A DNA stretch of 64,000 nt from Acrocarpospora macrocephala. Lineage in GTDB: Bacteria > Actinomycetota > Actinomycetes > Streptosporangiales > Streptosporangiaceae. Location of the stretch: contig NZ_BLAE01000012.1 in NCBI RefSeq assembly GCF_009687865.1, positions 126,502-190,501 of the forward strand, given 5' to 3'. The notes under the pieces were generated by a model. That model ran no database searches. It was not told where the DNA came from and saw nothing but the letters and a program-made list of their open reading frames with translations. Shown piece after piece: positions 50,965-59,557 of this stretch. Numbering within the stretch: the first letter of the stretch is position 1; every line of letters starts with the position of its first letter. The translations under genes and the position numbers were made by a program.

Positions 50965-51077
50965 TGGCCGATCCTCCGGATCGGCGGGCTTGGCCGCCTT
51001 CAGCCTGTGTCTTCCCTCGTCACTCCGGCCGCTCCGCGACCTGCGTTCCTCAGTCCCGACACAGGCGCGGCCAAGCC
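50965..51077. repeat. 113-bp hairpin repeat, copy 2
   Basis: Second copy of the element at 48866. Here both inner arms are fully complementary: GCCTGTGTC / GACACAGGC (9 bp) inside GGCTTGGCCGC / GCGGCCAAGCC (11 bp) with a 5-nt bulge. It lies between the Fe-S reductase start side and the beta-protein gene, all on the minus strand. Confidence 0.85.
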
Positions 51078-51103
51078 GGGACATACGACTAACGGTGCGG
51101 CGA

Positions 51104-53209
51104 TTACCCTTCGGACTTTACCGACTTGATCAGGAGTTGGGCCACGTCCACGACTTCCAGGGTGCTCTTGGCGGCGCCGGTGTTCTTCTTCTCGTTGATG
51201 GCGTCGCCGAGCATGACCAGGCAGAACGGGCAGGCGGTGGAGACGGTGTCCGGGTCGGTGGTCAGAGCCTCGTCCACGCGTTCGGTGTTGATGCGCTTGC
51301 CGATGCGCTCTTCCATCCACATGCGGGCGCCGCCCGCGCCGCAGCAGAAGCCGCGGTCCTTGCAGCGGTGCATCTCCTGGGTCTGCACGCCGGGCACCTT
51401 GGCCATGATGTCGCGCGGCTGGGCGTAGACCTTGTTGTGGCGGCCCAGGAAGCACGGGTCGTGGTAGGTGATCTTCTCCTCGATCGGCGTGATCGGGGTG
51501 AGCTTGCCGGTGTCGACCAGGTGGGCCAGCAGCTGGGTGTGGTGCACGACCTCGTAGGTCCCGCCGAGCTGCGGGTACTCGTTGGCCAGGGTGTTGAAGC
51601 AGTGCGGGCAGGTGGCCACGATCTTCTTGACCCCGGCCTCGTTCAGCGTCTCGATGTTCTGCTGGGCCAGCATGTTGAACAGGAACTCCATGCCCAGCCG
51701 CCGCGCCGGATCACCGGTGCAGGCCTCCATCGGGCCGAGCACCGCGAACTTCACACCCGCGATGTGCAGCAGCTCAGCGACCGCCTTGGTGGTCTTCTTG
51801 GCGCGGTCCTCCAGCGCGCCCGCGCAGCCGACCCAGAACAGGTATTCGGCATCCTCGGGCATCTTCTCGTCGACGATCTCGACCTCGAAGTCGAGCTCGG
51901 CCACCCACTCGGCCCGCTTCATCTCCGGCATGCCCCACGGGTTGCCCTTGTTCTCCAGGTTCTTCAGCATCACCCCCGCCTCGGACGGGAACGAGGACTC
52001 GATCATGACCTGGTAGCGGCGCATGTCCAGGATGTGGTCGATGTGCTCGATGTCCACCGGGCACTGCTCGACGCACGCGCCGCAGTTGGTGCACGACCAC
52101 AGCACGTCCGGGTGGATCACCCCGTCCACCCCGACCAGCGGCTTGTCCAGCAGGGCCAGCACGTCCTCACCCTGGTGCGAGCGCTGCTCCTCGCTCATCA
52201 GCAGATACGGCGCGACCTTGAAGGCGTGGTCCCGCTGATCCAGGATGAGCATCTTCGGGGAGAGCGGCTTGTCGGTGATCCACGCCGGGCACTGGGACTG
52301 GCAACGCCCGCACTCGGTGCAGGTGTAGAAGTCCAGGAAGTCCTTCCAGGTGGAGTCGGCCAGCTTGCCCCGGCCGAACACGTCGGTCTCCGGGTCGGCC
52401 TCCTCGAAGTCCAGCACCTTGCCGCCGCTGCGCATCTCCTGCGCCGGGCCCAGGCCGTCGGGGCGGCGCGAGAACAGCACGTTCAGCGGCGCGGTGAAGA
52501 TGTGCAGGTGCTTGGAATGCACCACGATCAGCAGGAACACCAGCATGACACCGATGTGCAGCAGCAGCGCGATCTCTTCCAGCAGCTGGCTGGAGGGCAG
52601 GATCTTCGCCACGGCGTGGGTGAAGAAGGCGCCCGATTCGTACGGGAAGTTGCCGGTCTTGACGGCGGCGGCGCGGGCCAGGAACAGCGTCCAGATCACG
52701 TTGAAGATCATGAAAAGGATCAGCCAGGCGCCGCCCAGATGCGAGCCGGAGAACCGGGACTCGCGGCCGAGCTTCGTCGGCGCGTTCCTGACCCGGATGA
52801 CCGCGAAGGCGATCAGGCCGACCACGCAGGCCAGCGCGATGAAATCCTGGAGGAAGCCCAGCACCGGCCAGGTCCCGATCAACGGGATGTGGAAGTTGGG
52901 GCGACCGGTGATGGCGCCCTGGATGATCGCGCCGTACGCCTCGATGTAGACGGTCAGCAGGATGATGAACGCCCACATGACGAAAAAGTGCGCTACGCCC
53001 GACGGCGTCCACTTGAGCAGTTTCTTCTGACCGAATACCTCGACCAGTTGGGCTTTCAGTTCGGCGCCCGCGTTCTTCCTCGCGTACTCGATACGCTGGG
53101 GGGCGGGCTGGCCGACGGTGGCCAGCCGGTAGAGGAACAGCACCCGACGGGCCGCCAGGGCGACCACCGCCACCGTCATGACCAGCCCGATAATCGCTAC
53201 CAGCAGCAT
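51104..53209 (-). CDS. membrane-bound Fe-S reductase (HdrD/GlpC-like heterodisulfide-reductase type)
   Basis: A 701-residue membrane protein. The N-terminal third has about five helices (ALLVAIIGL start, VMWAFIILLTVYIEAYG, DFIALACVVGLIAFAVI, LHIGVMLVFLLIVVHSKHLH) with histidines suited to haem or quinone. The middle has two [4Fe-4S] ferredoxin motifs, CTECGRCQSQCP and CTNCGACVEQCP. The C-terminal part has two CCG-type domains (CTGDPARR, CPHC, and GFCCGAGGARM, CPFC). Architecture fits the actinobacterial quinone-linked Fe-S oxidoreductase related to Rv0338c. ATG 53209 follows GGAGGA. TetR gene lies just upstream on the same strand. Confidence 0.87.
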   Translation of the reverse strand: MLLVAIIGLVMTVAVVALAARRVLFLYRLATVGQPAPQRIEYARKNAGAELKAQLVEVFGQKKLLKWTPSGVAHFFVMWAFIILLTVYIEAYGAIIQGAITGRPNFHIPLIGTWPVLGFLQDFIALACVVGLIAFAVIRVRNAPTKLGRESRFSGSHLGGAWLILFMIFNVIWTLFLARAAAVKTGNFPYESGAFFTHAVAKILPSSQLLEEIALLLHIGVMLVFLLIVVHSKHLHIFTAPLNVLFSRRPDGLGPAQEMRSGGKVLDFEEADPETDVFGRGKLADSTWKDFLDFYTCTECGRCQSQCPAWITDKPLSPKMLILDQRDHAFKVAPYLLMSEEQRSHQGEDVLALLDKPLVGVDGVIHPDVLWSCTNCGACVEQCPVDIEHIDHILDMRRYQVMIESSFPSEAGVMLKNLENKGNPWGMPEMKRAEWVAELDFEVEIVDEKMPEDAEYLFWVGCAGALEDRAKKTTKAVAELLHIAGVKFAVLGPMEACTGDPARRLGMEFLFNMLAQQNIETLNEAGVKKIVATCPHCFNTLANEYPQLGGTYEVVHHTQLLAHLVDTGKLTPITPIEEKITYHDPCFLGRHNKVYAQPRDIMAKVPGVQTQEMHRCKDRGFCCGAGGARMWMEERIGKRINTERVDEALTTDPDTVSTACPFCLVMLGDAINEKKNTGAAKSTLEVVDVAQLLIKSVKSEG

Positions 53210-53264
53210 GGCTCCTCCATCTCCGACACGTGACCACCATAGAACAATGCTCTGTAGCAATTAC

Positions 53265-53858
53265 TCAGGGGTCGACGTAACGCTGGATGGTCGGTCCGAC
53301 CAGGGCGACGATCTCCTCCGGGTCGGCCGAGGCCATCGGTTCCATCCGGATAATATGGCGGGCCATAACCAGGCCGAACATCTGGGCGAACGCGGCCTCC
53401 AGCCGCAGCAGGGGCACGCCGAGGGCGGCCGCCACCCGGCCCAGCATGGCCTCCACCATGAACTCGCGGAGCATCGCGACGGCCTGGTCGTTGGAGACGG
53501 CGGACCGGATCAGGGCGAGGACCGGCTCGCGGGCCTGCGGGTCGGCGGTGAGGGTGAGGATGAAACGCACCAGGCGCTCACCCACCTCCTCGCGGGGTCC
53601 GGTGACCAGGACGGGGACGACCACGGCGGGATCGAAGGGGAGCCGCATGGCGGCGACGAAGACGCCCTCTTTGGTGTCGAAGTAGTGGTGCACGAGCGCG
53701 GGATCGACGCCGGCCGCGCGGGCGATGCCGCGGATGGTCGCCTTGTCGAAACCCTTCTCGGCGAAGATCGCACGGGCGGCGGTGAGGATCTGGCCGCGCG
53801 TGTCGGAAACACCGGGACGACGCCCGGGACGACGCCCGGGGCCGCGTGACTCGCTCAT
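53265..53858 (-). CDS. TetR-family transcriptional regulator
   Basis: A 197-residue repressor. A basic Arg/Pro/Gly tail (residues 1-16) precedes the HTH: RGQILTAARAIFAEKGFDKA, TIRGIARAAGVDPALVHHYFDTKEG. The C-terminal ligand domain (FDPAVVVPVLVTGPREEVG, FILTLTADPQAREP) matches the common actinomycete TetR_C type. It lies 55 bp upstream of the Fe-S reductase start on the same strand and probably shares a transcript or controls its neighbours. Confidence 0.9.
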   Translation of the reverse strand: MSESRGPGRRPGRRPGVSDTRGQILTAARAIFAEKGFDKATIRGIARAAGVDPALVHHYFDTKEGVFVAAMRLPFDPAVVVPVLVTGPREEVGERLVRFILTLTADPQAREPVLALIRSAVSNDQAVAMLREFMVEAMLGRVAAALGVPLLRLEAAFAQMFGLVMARHIIRMEPMASADPEEIVALVGPTIQRYVDP

Positions 53859-53937
53859 ATGCTCTTCGCCTGCTTACGCTCCCGCGGATGTCTGGGCATG
53901 GTGGGCTCGACGATATGCCTTCCGCCGGATCGTTCGC

Positions 53938-54780
53938 TCACGCGCCCTCCGTCAGGCCCACGGCCAGCTGCTTGAGCTCCTGGAGGCCCGCGGGTTCGGT
54001 GAGCGCGGGGACTGCCCGGTGGGTGAGAGGTTTCACGCCGACCGCGAGGTATACCCGCATTGGGATGGTCATCTCGCCGTCCGGGAAGACGCGGAGGATC
54101 TCGCCGCGCTCCCGGTCGAGCAGTTCGTCGGCGGCGGCTTCCGGCATCGACGCCACGTACGAGTGCGAACGCAGATCGGTCAGGAAGTCCTCCACCCGGA
54201 TCCGGCGCGTCCAGTACACCCAGGTCTCCGAAACCCGCAGCCCCGCGGCGGCCATCGCGGCCCCGATCGGCGGCATGCTCCAGCCCGGCTGCGCGGGACC
54301 GGTATAGCCCGGCAGGTCCGCCAGCCGTACCTGGCAGGCGGCCAGCCAGTCGGCCTTGCGCGCGTCCACCGTGTTCCACCAGCCCGCCACCGCGCCGCCC
54401 GGGCGGGCCACCCGGATCGCCTCGGCGATCGAGACCGTACGGTCCAGCCAGTGCCAGGACTGGGCGTACGTCACCAGGTCGGCCAGGCCGTCCCGGAGCG
54501 GGAGCGCGTTGCCGTCGGCGAGCAGGGCGGCGCCGGCCGTACGGGAGCGGAGGAAGGCGAGCATCCGGGCGGCGCGGTCCACCGCGACGACCCGGACGCC
54601 GCGATCCAGCAGCCCGCGCGTCGAGATCCCGGTGCCGGCGCCGACGTCGACGGCGAACGCGCCCTCGAACCGGATGCCGGACAGTTCGGTCAGCGCCGCG
54701 TAGAGGGCAGGCGGATATTCCGGGCGCGCGGCGTCATACGCCTCCGCCACCCGGTCGACGTCGAAGACCTGGTGGCTCAT
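53938..54780 (-). CDS. class I SAM-dependent methyltransferase
   Basis: A 280-residue methyltransferase. The SAM loop is FAVDVGAGTGISTRGLL, with motif II VVAVDRAARML, then ALPLRDGLADLVTYAQSWHWLD and RPGGAVAGWWN, as in methyltransferase-11-type proteins annotated for ubiquinone/menaquinone or small-molecule methylation. The substrate cannot be inferred. Its ATG is the last of four closely spaced ATGAGCC copies created by a 15-bp tandem repeat at the 5' end. Confidence 0.85.
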   Translation of the reverse strand: MSHQVFDVDRVAEAYDAARPEYPPALYAALTELSGIRFEGAFAVDVGAGTGISTRGLLDRGVRVVAVDRAARMLAFLRSRTAGAALLADGNALPLRDGLADLVTYAQSWHWLDRTVSIAEAIRVARPGGAVAGWWNTVDARKADWLAACQVRLADLPGYTGPAQPGWSMPPIGAAMAAAGLRVSETWVYWTRRIRVEDFLTDLRSHSYVASMPEAAADELLDRERGEILRVFPDGEMTIPMRVYLAVGVKPLTHRAVPALTEPAGLQELKQLAVGLTEGA

Positions 54781-54838
54781 CTCTCGCCGTGGCTCATTTC
54801 GCGGAGGCTCATCTCGCGGAGGCTCATCTCTTCGCGGA
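54774..54838. repeat. 15-bp tandem repeats at a gene junction
   Basis: GGCTCAT(C/T)TCGCGGA occurs at 54791-54805, 54806-54820 and, with an insertion, 54821-54838; GGCTCAT also lies at 54774. On the minus strand each unit gives ATGAGCC, so the stop of the isomerase gene (TGA at 54826-54824) and the start of the methyltransferase gene lie at opposite ends of the array. Confidence 0.75.
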
Positions 54839-55741
54839 GGAGGCGGCGAAGTGGAGCCGGGCGAAGGCCAGCGCCTCGGCCAGATCGTCGATCCGCTCGG
54901 TCCGGCCGACCGCCTTCCTCGTGTTGATCTCCAGCACGATCAATCCACCATAGCCCGCGTTCGCCAGCCGCTCCAGCATCTGCGCGCACGGCTGGTTCCC
55001 CCGGCCCGGCACCAGATGCTCGTCTTTGTTGGTGATCCCGGTCCCGTCGGCCAGATGCAGGTGGGCGAGGCGATCCCCCAGCTTGGCCGCCATCTCCATG
55101 GCGTCGGACCCGGACACCGCCGTGTGCGACAGATCCAGGGTCACCTGCGGGAAGTCGTGATCGACCGGATTCCAGTCCGGCGCGTACGGCACGACCTCGT
55201 TGCCCCGGGCCCGGAGCGGGAACATGTTCTCCACCGCGAACACGATGTCGGTCTCCTCCCGCATCCTGGCCAGCCCGACCTCGAAGTCCCGGGCGTAGTC
55301 CCGCTGCCAGCGGAACGGCGGATGCACCACCACCGTCTGCGCGCCCAGCCGCTGCGCCGCGTCCCTGGCCCGCTCCAGCTTGGCCCACGGATCGCGCCCC
55401 CACACCCGCTGGGTGACCAGCAGGCAGGGCGCGTGCACGGCCAGAATGGGCAGCTCATAATGATCCCGCAGCCGCTCCAGGACTTCGACGTCCTGGCTGA
55501 CCGGATCCTGCCCCACCATGATCTCGACACCGTCGTAGCCGAGCCGCGCCGCGAGCTCGAACGCGTCCGGCGTTCGCTCGGGGTAGACCGACGCGGTCGA
55601 CAGCGCGATCTTGGCATTGGGGACGCGTACAACTTCCCGCCGGACACCGTCCGCCTGGGGGTTGGGGACCCGCGCGTCCCCCCGCTGGACACCGTCCGCG
55701 GGGTCGTCTCCGCCGATGTAGGTCCGCTCGCCGGGGCTCAT
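54824..55741 (-). CDS. sugar phosphate isomerase/epimerase (xylose-isomerase-like TIM barrel)
   Basis: A 305-residue TIM-barrel protein. Core features from residue 43: [81 protein letters not shown]; metal ligands Glu/Asp/His are in the expected strands. It probably isomerises or epimerises a sugar or inositol derivative. The first 42 residues are an unusual extension with an imperfect duplication ([13 protein letters not shown] and [13 protein letters not shown]); no other start codon is available in frame, so the extension appears real. Confidence 0.82.
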   Translation of the reverse strand: MSPGERTYIGGDDPADGVQRGDARVPNPQADGVRREVVRVPNAKIALSTASVYPERTPDAFELAARLGYDGVEIMVGQDPVSQDVEVLERLRDHYELPILAVHAPCLLVTQRVWGRDPWAKLERARDAAQRLGAQTVVVHPPFRWQRDYARDFEVGLARMREETDIVFAVENMFPLRARGNEVVPYAPDWNPVDHDFPQVTLDLSHTAVSGSDAMEMAAKLGDRLAHLHLADGTGITNKDEHLVPGRGNQPCAQMLERLANAGYGGLIVLEINTRKAVGRTERIDDLAEALAFARLHFAASSAKR

Positions 55742-55835
55742 CCCCGGCTCCCCACCCGGACGCTCGCTCGCTCGCTCACCATTCCAGACTAAGCGAGCGA
55801 ACCGCTCTGGCGGGCTAGCCGCCTATCGTGGTGCG

Positions 55836-56534
55836 ATGCCGCGCATTCCGAAGGGCGCCGTACCGAGCCCGAACATCTGGCACAACCCGAAGATCTACGA
55901 GCTCGAGAACCGTGCGGTCGACCCCGACGGCGTGATCGACATGGCCATCCGCGCGGTACGCCCCTGGGAGTCTGCCACCGTTCTCGACATCGGCTGCGGC
56001 ACGGGCTACCACCTGCCTGCGTACGCGTCGTCCGCCGCTCAGGTGATCGGCGTCGAGCCCCACCCCGACCTGGCCGCCCTAGCCTCCCGCCGATGCTCCC
56101 AGCTACGGAACGTCGCCGTCCACGTGGCCACCGCGCAGGCGCTCCCCGTCCCTGACGCGTCCGTGGACGTGGCCGTGGCCCGCTGGGCATACTTCTTCGG
56201 GCCCGGCTGCGAACCGGGTCTGAAAGAGCTCTCCAGGGCCGTACGGCGCGGCGGGGCCGCGTTCATGGTCGACCTGGACGGGTCCCGCGGATCCTTCGGG
56301 GCATGGTTTCGAGCGACGGTGCCGACATATTCGGCACGGACGGTGGAAGACTTCTGGTCCCGGCAGGGCTGGCAACGAGCCGAACTCGACCCCCGCATGG
56401 TGTTCACCCGCCGCGCCGACCTCGAAGCGGTCCTCCGAATCGAGTTCACCCCAGGAGTGTCAGCACGCGCCATCAGAGAGATCCCGGGCCTGGAATTGCC
56501 CTACCCGACAATCCTCCGCTGGCGCCTCTTCTGA
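55836..56534 (+). CDS. class I SAM-dependent methyltransferase
   Basis: A 232-residue methyltransferase. VLDIGCGTGYHLPAYA is the SAM loop, VIGVEPHPDLAALA motif II, ALPVPDASVDVAVARWAYFFGPGCEPG motif IV region (key residues VPDASVDVAVARWAYFF) and AVRRGGAAFMVDLD motif V. It belongs to the methyltransferase-11 group; its N-terminus PSPNIWHNPKIYELENRAVDP is typical of a common actinomycete orthologue. No substrate is evident. It diverges from the isomerase gene. Confidence 0.85.
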   Translation: MPRIPKGAVPSPNIWHNPKIYELENRAVDPDGVIDMAIRAVRPWESATVLDIGCGTGYHLPAYASSAAQVIGVEPHPDLAALASRRCSQLRNVAVHVATAQALPVPDASVDVAVARWAYFFGPGCEPGLKELSRAVRRGGAAFMVDLDGSRGSFGAWFRATVPTYSARTVEDFWSRQGWQRAELDPRMVFTRRADLEAVLRIEFTPGVSARAIREIPGLELPYPTILRWRLF

Positions 56535-56595
56535 CATTCGGCCGGTGAGGTCTCCGCACGACTACTTCGCGACGCTCGGCCGACCCTCAACGTCT

Positions 56596-56746
56596 GCGGT
56601 GGTTCTCCCACCCACCCTCCCTTTATTGCTTGCGGGCTTCCGCCCGCCCTGTCGGTCGCCGTGGTTCTCCTACCCCGTCAGCGTGTCGACGGGGCCGGGC
56701 GGAGCCCGGAAGGAAACAAAGGGAGGGAGGGTGGGACAACCACGGC
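56596..56746. repeat. dispersed C-rich repeat, inverted pair (copies C and D)
   Basis: Copy C (56596-56649, plus) reads GCGGTGGTTCTCCCACCCAC, CCCTTTATTGC, GCGGGCTTCCGCCCGC. Copy D (56687-56746, minus strand) reads CCGTGGTTGTCCCACCCTCC, CCCTTTGTTTCC, CCGGGCTCCGCCCGG. The two arms can pair into a long imperfect hairpin. Related copies A and B are at 37753-37910. It occupies the gene-free interval before radA. Confidence 0.68.
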
Positions 56747-56818
56747 AAGCACTGGGCACGGGTGAGCGGTGAAGGCTTGTGGGGTGGGAATGTCGGTCGG
56801 GGCCGGTAGCCTCCGGGC

Positions 56819-58246
56819 GTGAGTAAAGCTGCGAAGCCTTCGTATCGGTGTGGCGAGTGTGGCTGGGTGGCCGCCAAATGGGTGGGGCGCTGTGGGGAGT
56901 GCCAGGCCTGGGGGACGGTTGAGGAGGCGGGGGCCAGGCAGGGCGTCAATGTGGTCAGGGGTGGGGCGGTTTCGGCGCCGGCCGTGCCGATTGGGCAGGT
57001 GAAGGCGGAGGTTGCGCATGCGCGGCCCACCGGGGTGGGCGAGCTGGATCGGGTGCTCGGCGGTGGTCTGGTGCCGGGTGCGGTGGTGTTGCTGGCCGGG
57101 GAGCCTGGGATCGGGAAGTCAACTCTGCTGCTGGAAGCCGCTGCCAGGACCGCCCAGCACGACACGGTTCTGTATGTGACGGGCGAGGAGTCAGCGTCCC
57201 AGGTCCGGATGCGCGCTGACCGGATTGGTGCCGTGGAGGACCAGCTTTATCTGGCCGCCGAGACCGATTTGGGAGCCCTTGTCACTCATGTCGAGAAGGT
57301 TCAACCTCGGCTGCTGATCGTCGACTCCGTGCAGACCATCGGGTCCGCCGACGCCACGGGTGTGCCCGGCGGCGTGACGCAGGTCCGCGAAGTGGCCGCC
57401 AACCTGACCCGGTTGGCCAAGGAACGCGGCATGTCCACCGTTCTGGTCGGCCACGTGACCAAGGACGGCTCAATCGCCGGCCCTCGCGTCCTGGAGCACC
57501 TGGTCGACGTCGTGCTCCACTTCGAAGGCGACCGTAACTCACGCCTGCGAATGGTCCGCGCGATCAAGAACAGGTTCGGCCCGATCGAGGAAGTCGGCTG
57601 CTTCGACCTGCACGAACGCGGCATCACCGGCATCACCGACCCCAGCGGCCTGTTCATCTCCCGCCACCCGGAACCGGTCCCCGGCACCTGCGTCACCGTC
57701 ACCATCGAAGGCACCCGCCCGATCCCCGCCGAACTTCAGGCCCTCGTCGGCCCGACCGAAGCCCCGCAACCCCGCCGGACGTCCTCCGGGCTCGACTCGT
57801 ACCGAGTGGCCATGGTGTTAGCCGTCATGGAACGCCGCCTGAACGCCAAAATCGGCAAATGCGACGTGTTCACCGCGACCGTCGGCGGCATCAGGCTCAC
57901 CGACCCCGCCGTCGATCTCGCCCTGCTGCTCTCGGTGGTCAGCGCGGCCGGCGACGAACCGCTCCCGCACGGCCTGGTCGCCCTGGGCGAAGTCGGCCTG
58001 GCCGGTGAACTCCGCCCAGTCCGAGACGTCCGCCGCCGCCTCGCCGAAGCCGCCCGCCTCGGCTTCACCCGAGCCCTGGTCCCCACCGGTTCACTCGTGG
58101 AAGACACCCTCAAACTCAACCCCGCCCCCAGCCGCGGCGAGCTCGTGGCAGTCCGCCCCACCGGAATCCGCACCACGAATTTCTCACCCGGCTTCGACGT
58201 CACCGAAGCGGAGAACGTCTGGGACGCCCTGAAACACGTCCGCTGA
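56819..58246 (+). CDS. radA: DNA repair protein RadA
   Basis: A 475-residue recombination helicase/branch-migration protein. A C4 zinc finger at C11/C14/C25/C28 (RCGECG, RCGECQ) is followed by a RecA-like ATPase with Walker A GEPGIGKST near residue 94, VTGEESASQVRMRADR, LLIVDSVQTI, and the RadA-specific KNRFG at 250-254. The C-terminal third is a Lon-protease-like domain (AVMERRLNAKIGKCDVFTATVGG, PHGLVALGEVGLAGELRPV). GTG start. radA followed by disA is conserved in actinobacteria and firmicutes. A partial duplicate of its 3' end follows the stop. Confidence 0.96.
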   Translation: MSKAAKPSYRCGECGWVAAKWVGRCGECQAWGTVEEAGARQGVNVVRGGAVSAPAVPIGQVKAEVAHARPTGVGELDRVLGGGLVPGAVVLLAGEPGIGKSTLLLEAAARTAQHDTVLYVTGEESASQVRMRADRIGAVEDQLYLAAETDLGALVTHVEKVQPRLLIVDSVQTIGSADATGVPGGVTQVREVAANLTRLAKERGMSTVLVGHVTKDGSIAGPRVLEHLVDVVLHFEGDRNSRLRMVRAIKNRFGPIEEVGCFDLHERGITGITDPSGLFISRHPEPVPGTCVTVTIEGTRPIPAELQALVGPTEAPQPRRTSSGLDSYRVAMVLAVMERRLNAKIGKCDVFTATVGGIRLTDPAVDLALLLSVVSAAGDEPLPHGLVALGEVGLAGELRPVRDVRRRLAEAARLGFTRALVPTGSLVEDTLKLNPAPSRGELVAVRPTGIRTTNFSPGFDVTEAENVWDALKHVR

Positions 58247-58255
58247 CCGCGTCCC

Positions 58256-58304
58256 CACGAACTTCTCGCGCGGCTTCGACGTTACAGAGGCAGAGAACGT
58301 CTGG
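58256..58304 (+). repeat. degenerate duplicate of the radA 3' end
   Basis: These 49 bases match 58174-58222 of radA at 42 positions by direct alignment, offset 82 bp. The copy still reads NF-S-GFDVTEAENVW if translated in register, but lies after the stop and diverges at its end. Confidence 0.75.
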
Positions 58305-58339
58305 AGCGTCCGACGCACATCCGGTGAGCATGTCGTTAC

Positions 58340-58352
58340 CCAGTTAAACTGG
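58340..58352. promoter_or_regulatory. CCAGTTAAACTGG palindrome before disA
   Basis: CCAGTT-A-AACTGG, 106 bp upstream of the disA start and after the radA tail duplicate. It may be an operator or promoter element; it is more AT-rich than its surroundings. Confidence 0.35.
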
Positions 58353-58458
58353 ACGGTGCTATGGGTCTGCTGAGTTGGGCCGCGGCGGGGCCGGACCGAA
58401 CGGTCGCGAGGCGGATAGACCGTCTGGGCGCAGAGACACGACCAGCGGGGGTCATGAC

Positions 58459-59544
58459 GTGCACAACGACAAAGCCTGGGACGAGCGCCGACGAGCCACA
58501 CTGGCCTCCCTCGCCCCTGGAACCGCGCTTCGCGACGGGCTAGAACGCATTCTGCGCGGCCACACCGGCGGCCTGATCGTCCTCGGCTACGACGACACCG
58601 TGGAAGAACTCTGCACCGGCGGTTTCGAACTGGACGTCGAGTTCGCCGCCACCCGGCTCCGTGAACTCGCCAAAATGGACGGCGCGATCGTCCTCAACAG
58701 CGGCGACCTGCGCATCGTCCGCGCCGCCGTGCACCTGGTGCCCGACCCGAGCATCCCCACCGACGAATCCGGCACCCGCCACAGAACCGCCCAGCGGGTG
58801 GCCCGCCAGACCGAGTTCCCGGTCATCGCGATCAGCAAGTCGATGCGCATCATCGCGCTCTACCTCGACGGCGTGCGCTACGTCTTGGAGGAATCCGCCG
58901 CCATTCTGTCCAAGGCCAACCAGGCTCTCGCCACCCTAGAACGCTACAAACTCCGCCTCGACGAGGTCTCCGGCACCCTGTCCGCCCTCGAAATCGAGGA
59001 CCTGGTGACCGTTCGCGACGTCTCCGCCGTGGTGCAACGCCTGGAGATGGTCCGCCGGATCTCCGTCGAGATCGAAGGGTACGTCGTGGAGTTGGGCACC
59101 GACGGCCGCCTCATCTCCCTGCAGCTCGACGAGTTGGTCAGCGGCGTGGAAGAGGACCGCGCCCTGACCATCCGCGACTACCTCCCGGCCCCGAGCGCCC
59201 GCCGCCCGCGCCGCTTCACCGAAGCCATCCACGACCTCGACAACCTCTCCGCCCTGGACCTCCTCGACCTCACCCGCGTGGCCCAGATCCTCGGCCACAC
59301 CGGCCCCGACCCCCTCGACACCCCGGTAAGCCCGCGCGGCTTCCGCCTCCTGGCCCGAGTCCCCCGCCTCCCCACCACGATCGTCGACCGCCTCGTCGAC
59401 CACTTCGGCGGCCTGCAGAAACTCCTCGCCGCCAGCATCGACGACCTCCAGGTCGTCGGCGGCGTAGGCGAAACCCGCGCCAGAAACGTCCGCGAAGGCC
59501 TCTCCCGCCTCGCCGAATCCTCAATCCTCGAGCGGTACGTCTAA
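58459..59544 (+). CDS. disA: DNA integrity scanning diadenylate cyclase DisA
   Basis: A 361-residue enzyme that condenses two ATP into c-di-AMP and scans DNA for branched structures. The DAC domain has [10 protein letters not shown] (D74) and GTRHRTAQR (R107-H108-R109), its catalytic signatures; a helical spine follows ([18 protein letters not shown]), and the C-terminus is a RuvA-like HhH domain ([19 protein letters not shown]). GTG 58459 is preferred because GGGGG lies upstream and the protein then begins [21 protein letters not shown]-like (key residues [11 protein letters not shown]), normal for the family. RadA, the known partner and inhibitor, is encoded just upstream. Confidence 0.96.
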   Translation: MHNDKAWDERRRATLASLAPGTALRDGLERILRGHTGGLIVLGYDDTVEELCTGGFELDVEFAATRLRELAKMDGAIVLNSGDLRIVRAAVHLVPDPSIPTDESGTRHRTAQRVARQTEFPVIAISKSMRIIALYLDGVRYVLEESAAILSKANQALATLERYKLRLDEVSGTLSALEIEDLVTVRDVSAVVQRLEMVRRISVEIEGYVVELGTDGRLISLQLDELVSGVEEDRALTIRDYLPAPSARRPRRFTEAIHDLDNLSALDLLDLTRVAQILGHTGPDPLDTPVSPRGFRLLARVPRLPTTIVDRLVDHFGGLQKLLAASIDDLQVVGGVGETRARNVREGLSRLAESSILERYV

Positions 59545-59557
59545 GCCGATCTCCACA

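Noticed and set aside
50990-53233. 747-codon plus-strand open frame
   Set aside because: Antisense to the Fe-S reductase, whose cysteine motifs and helices are clear on the minus strand; the shadow has no signal.
54774-54838. CRISPR array
   Set aside because: The repeats are 15 bp and directly adjacent, without unique spacers.
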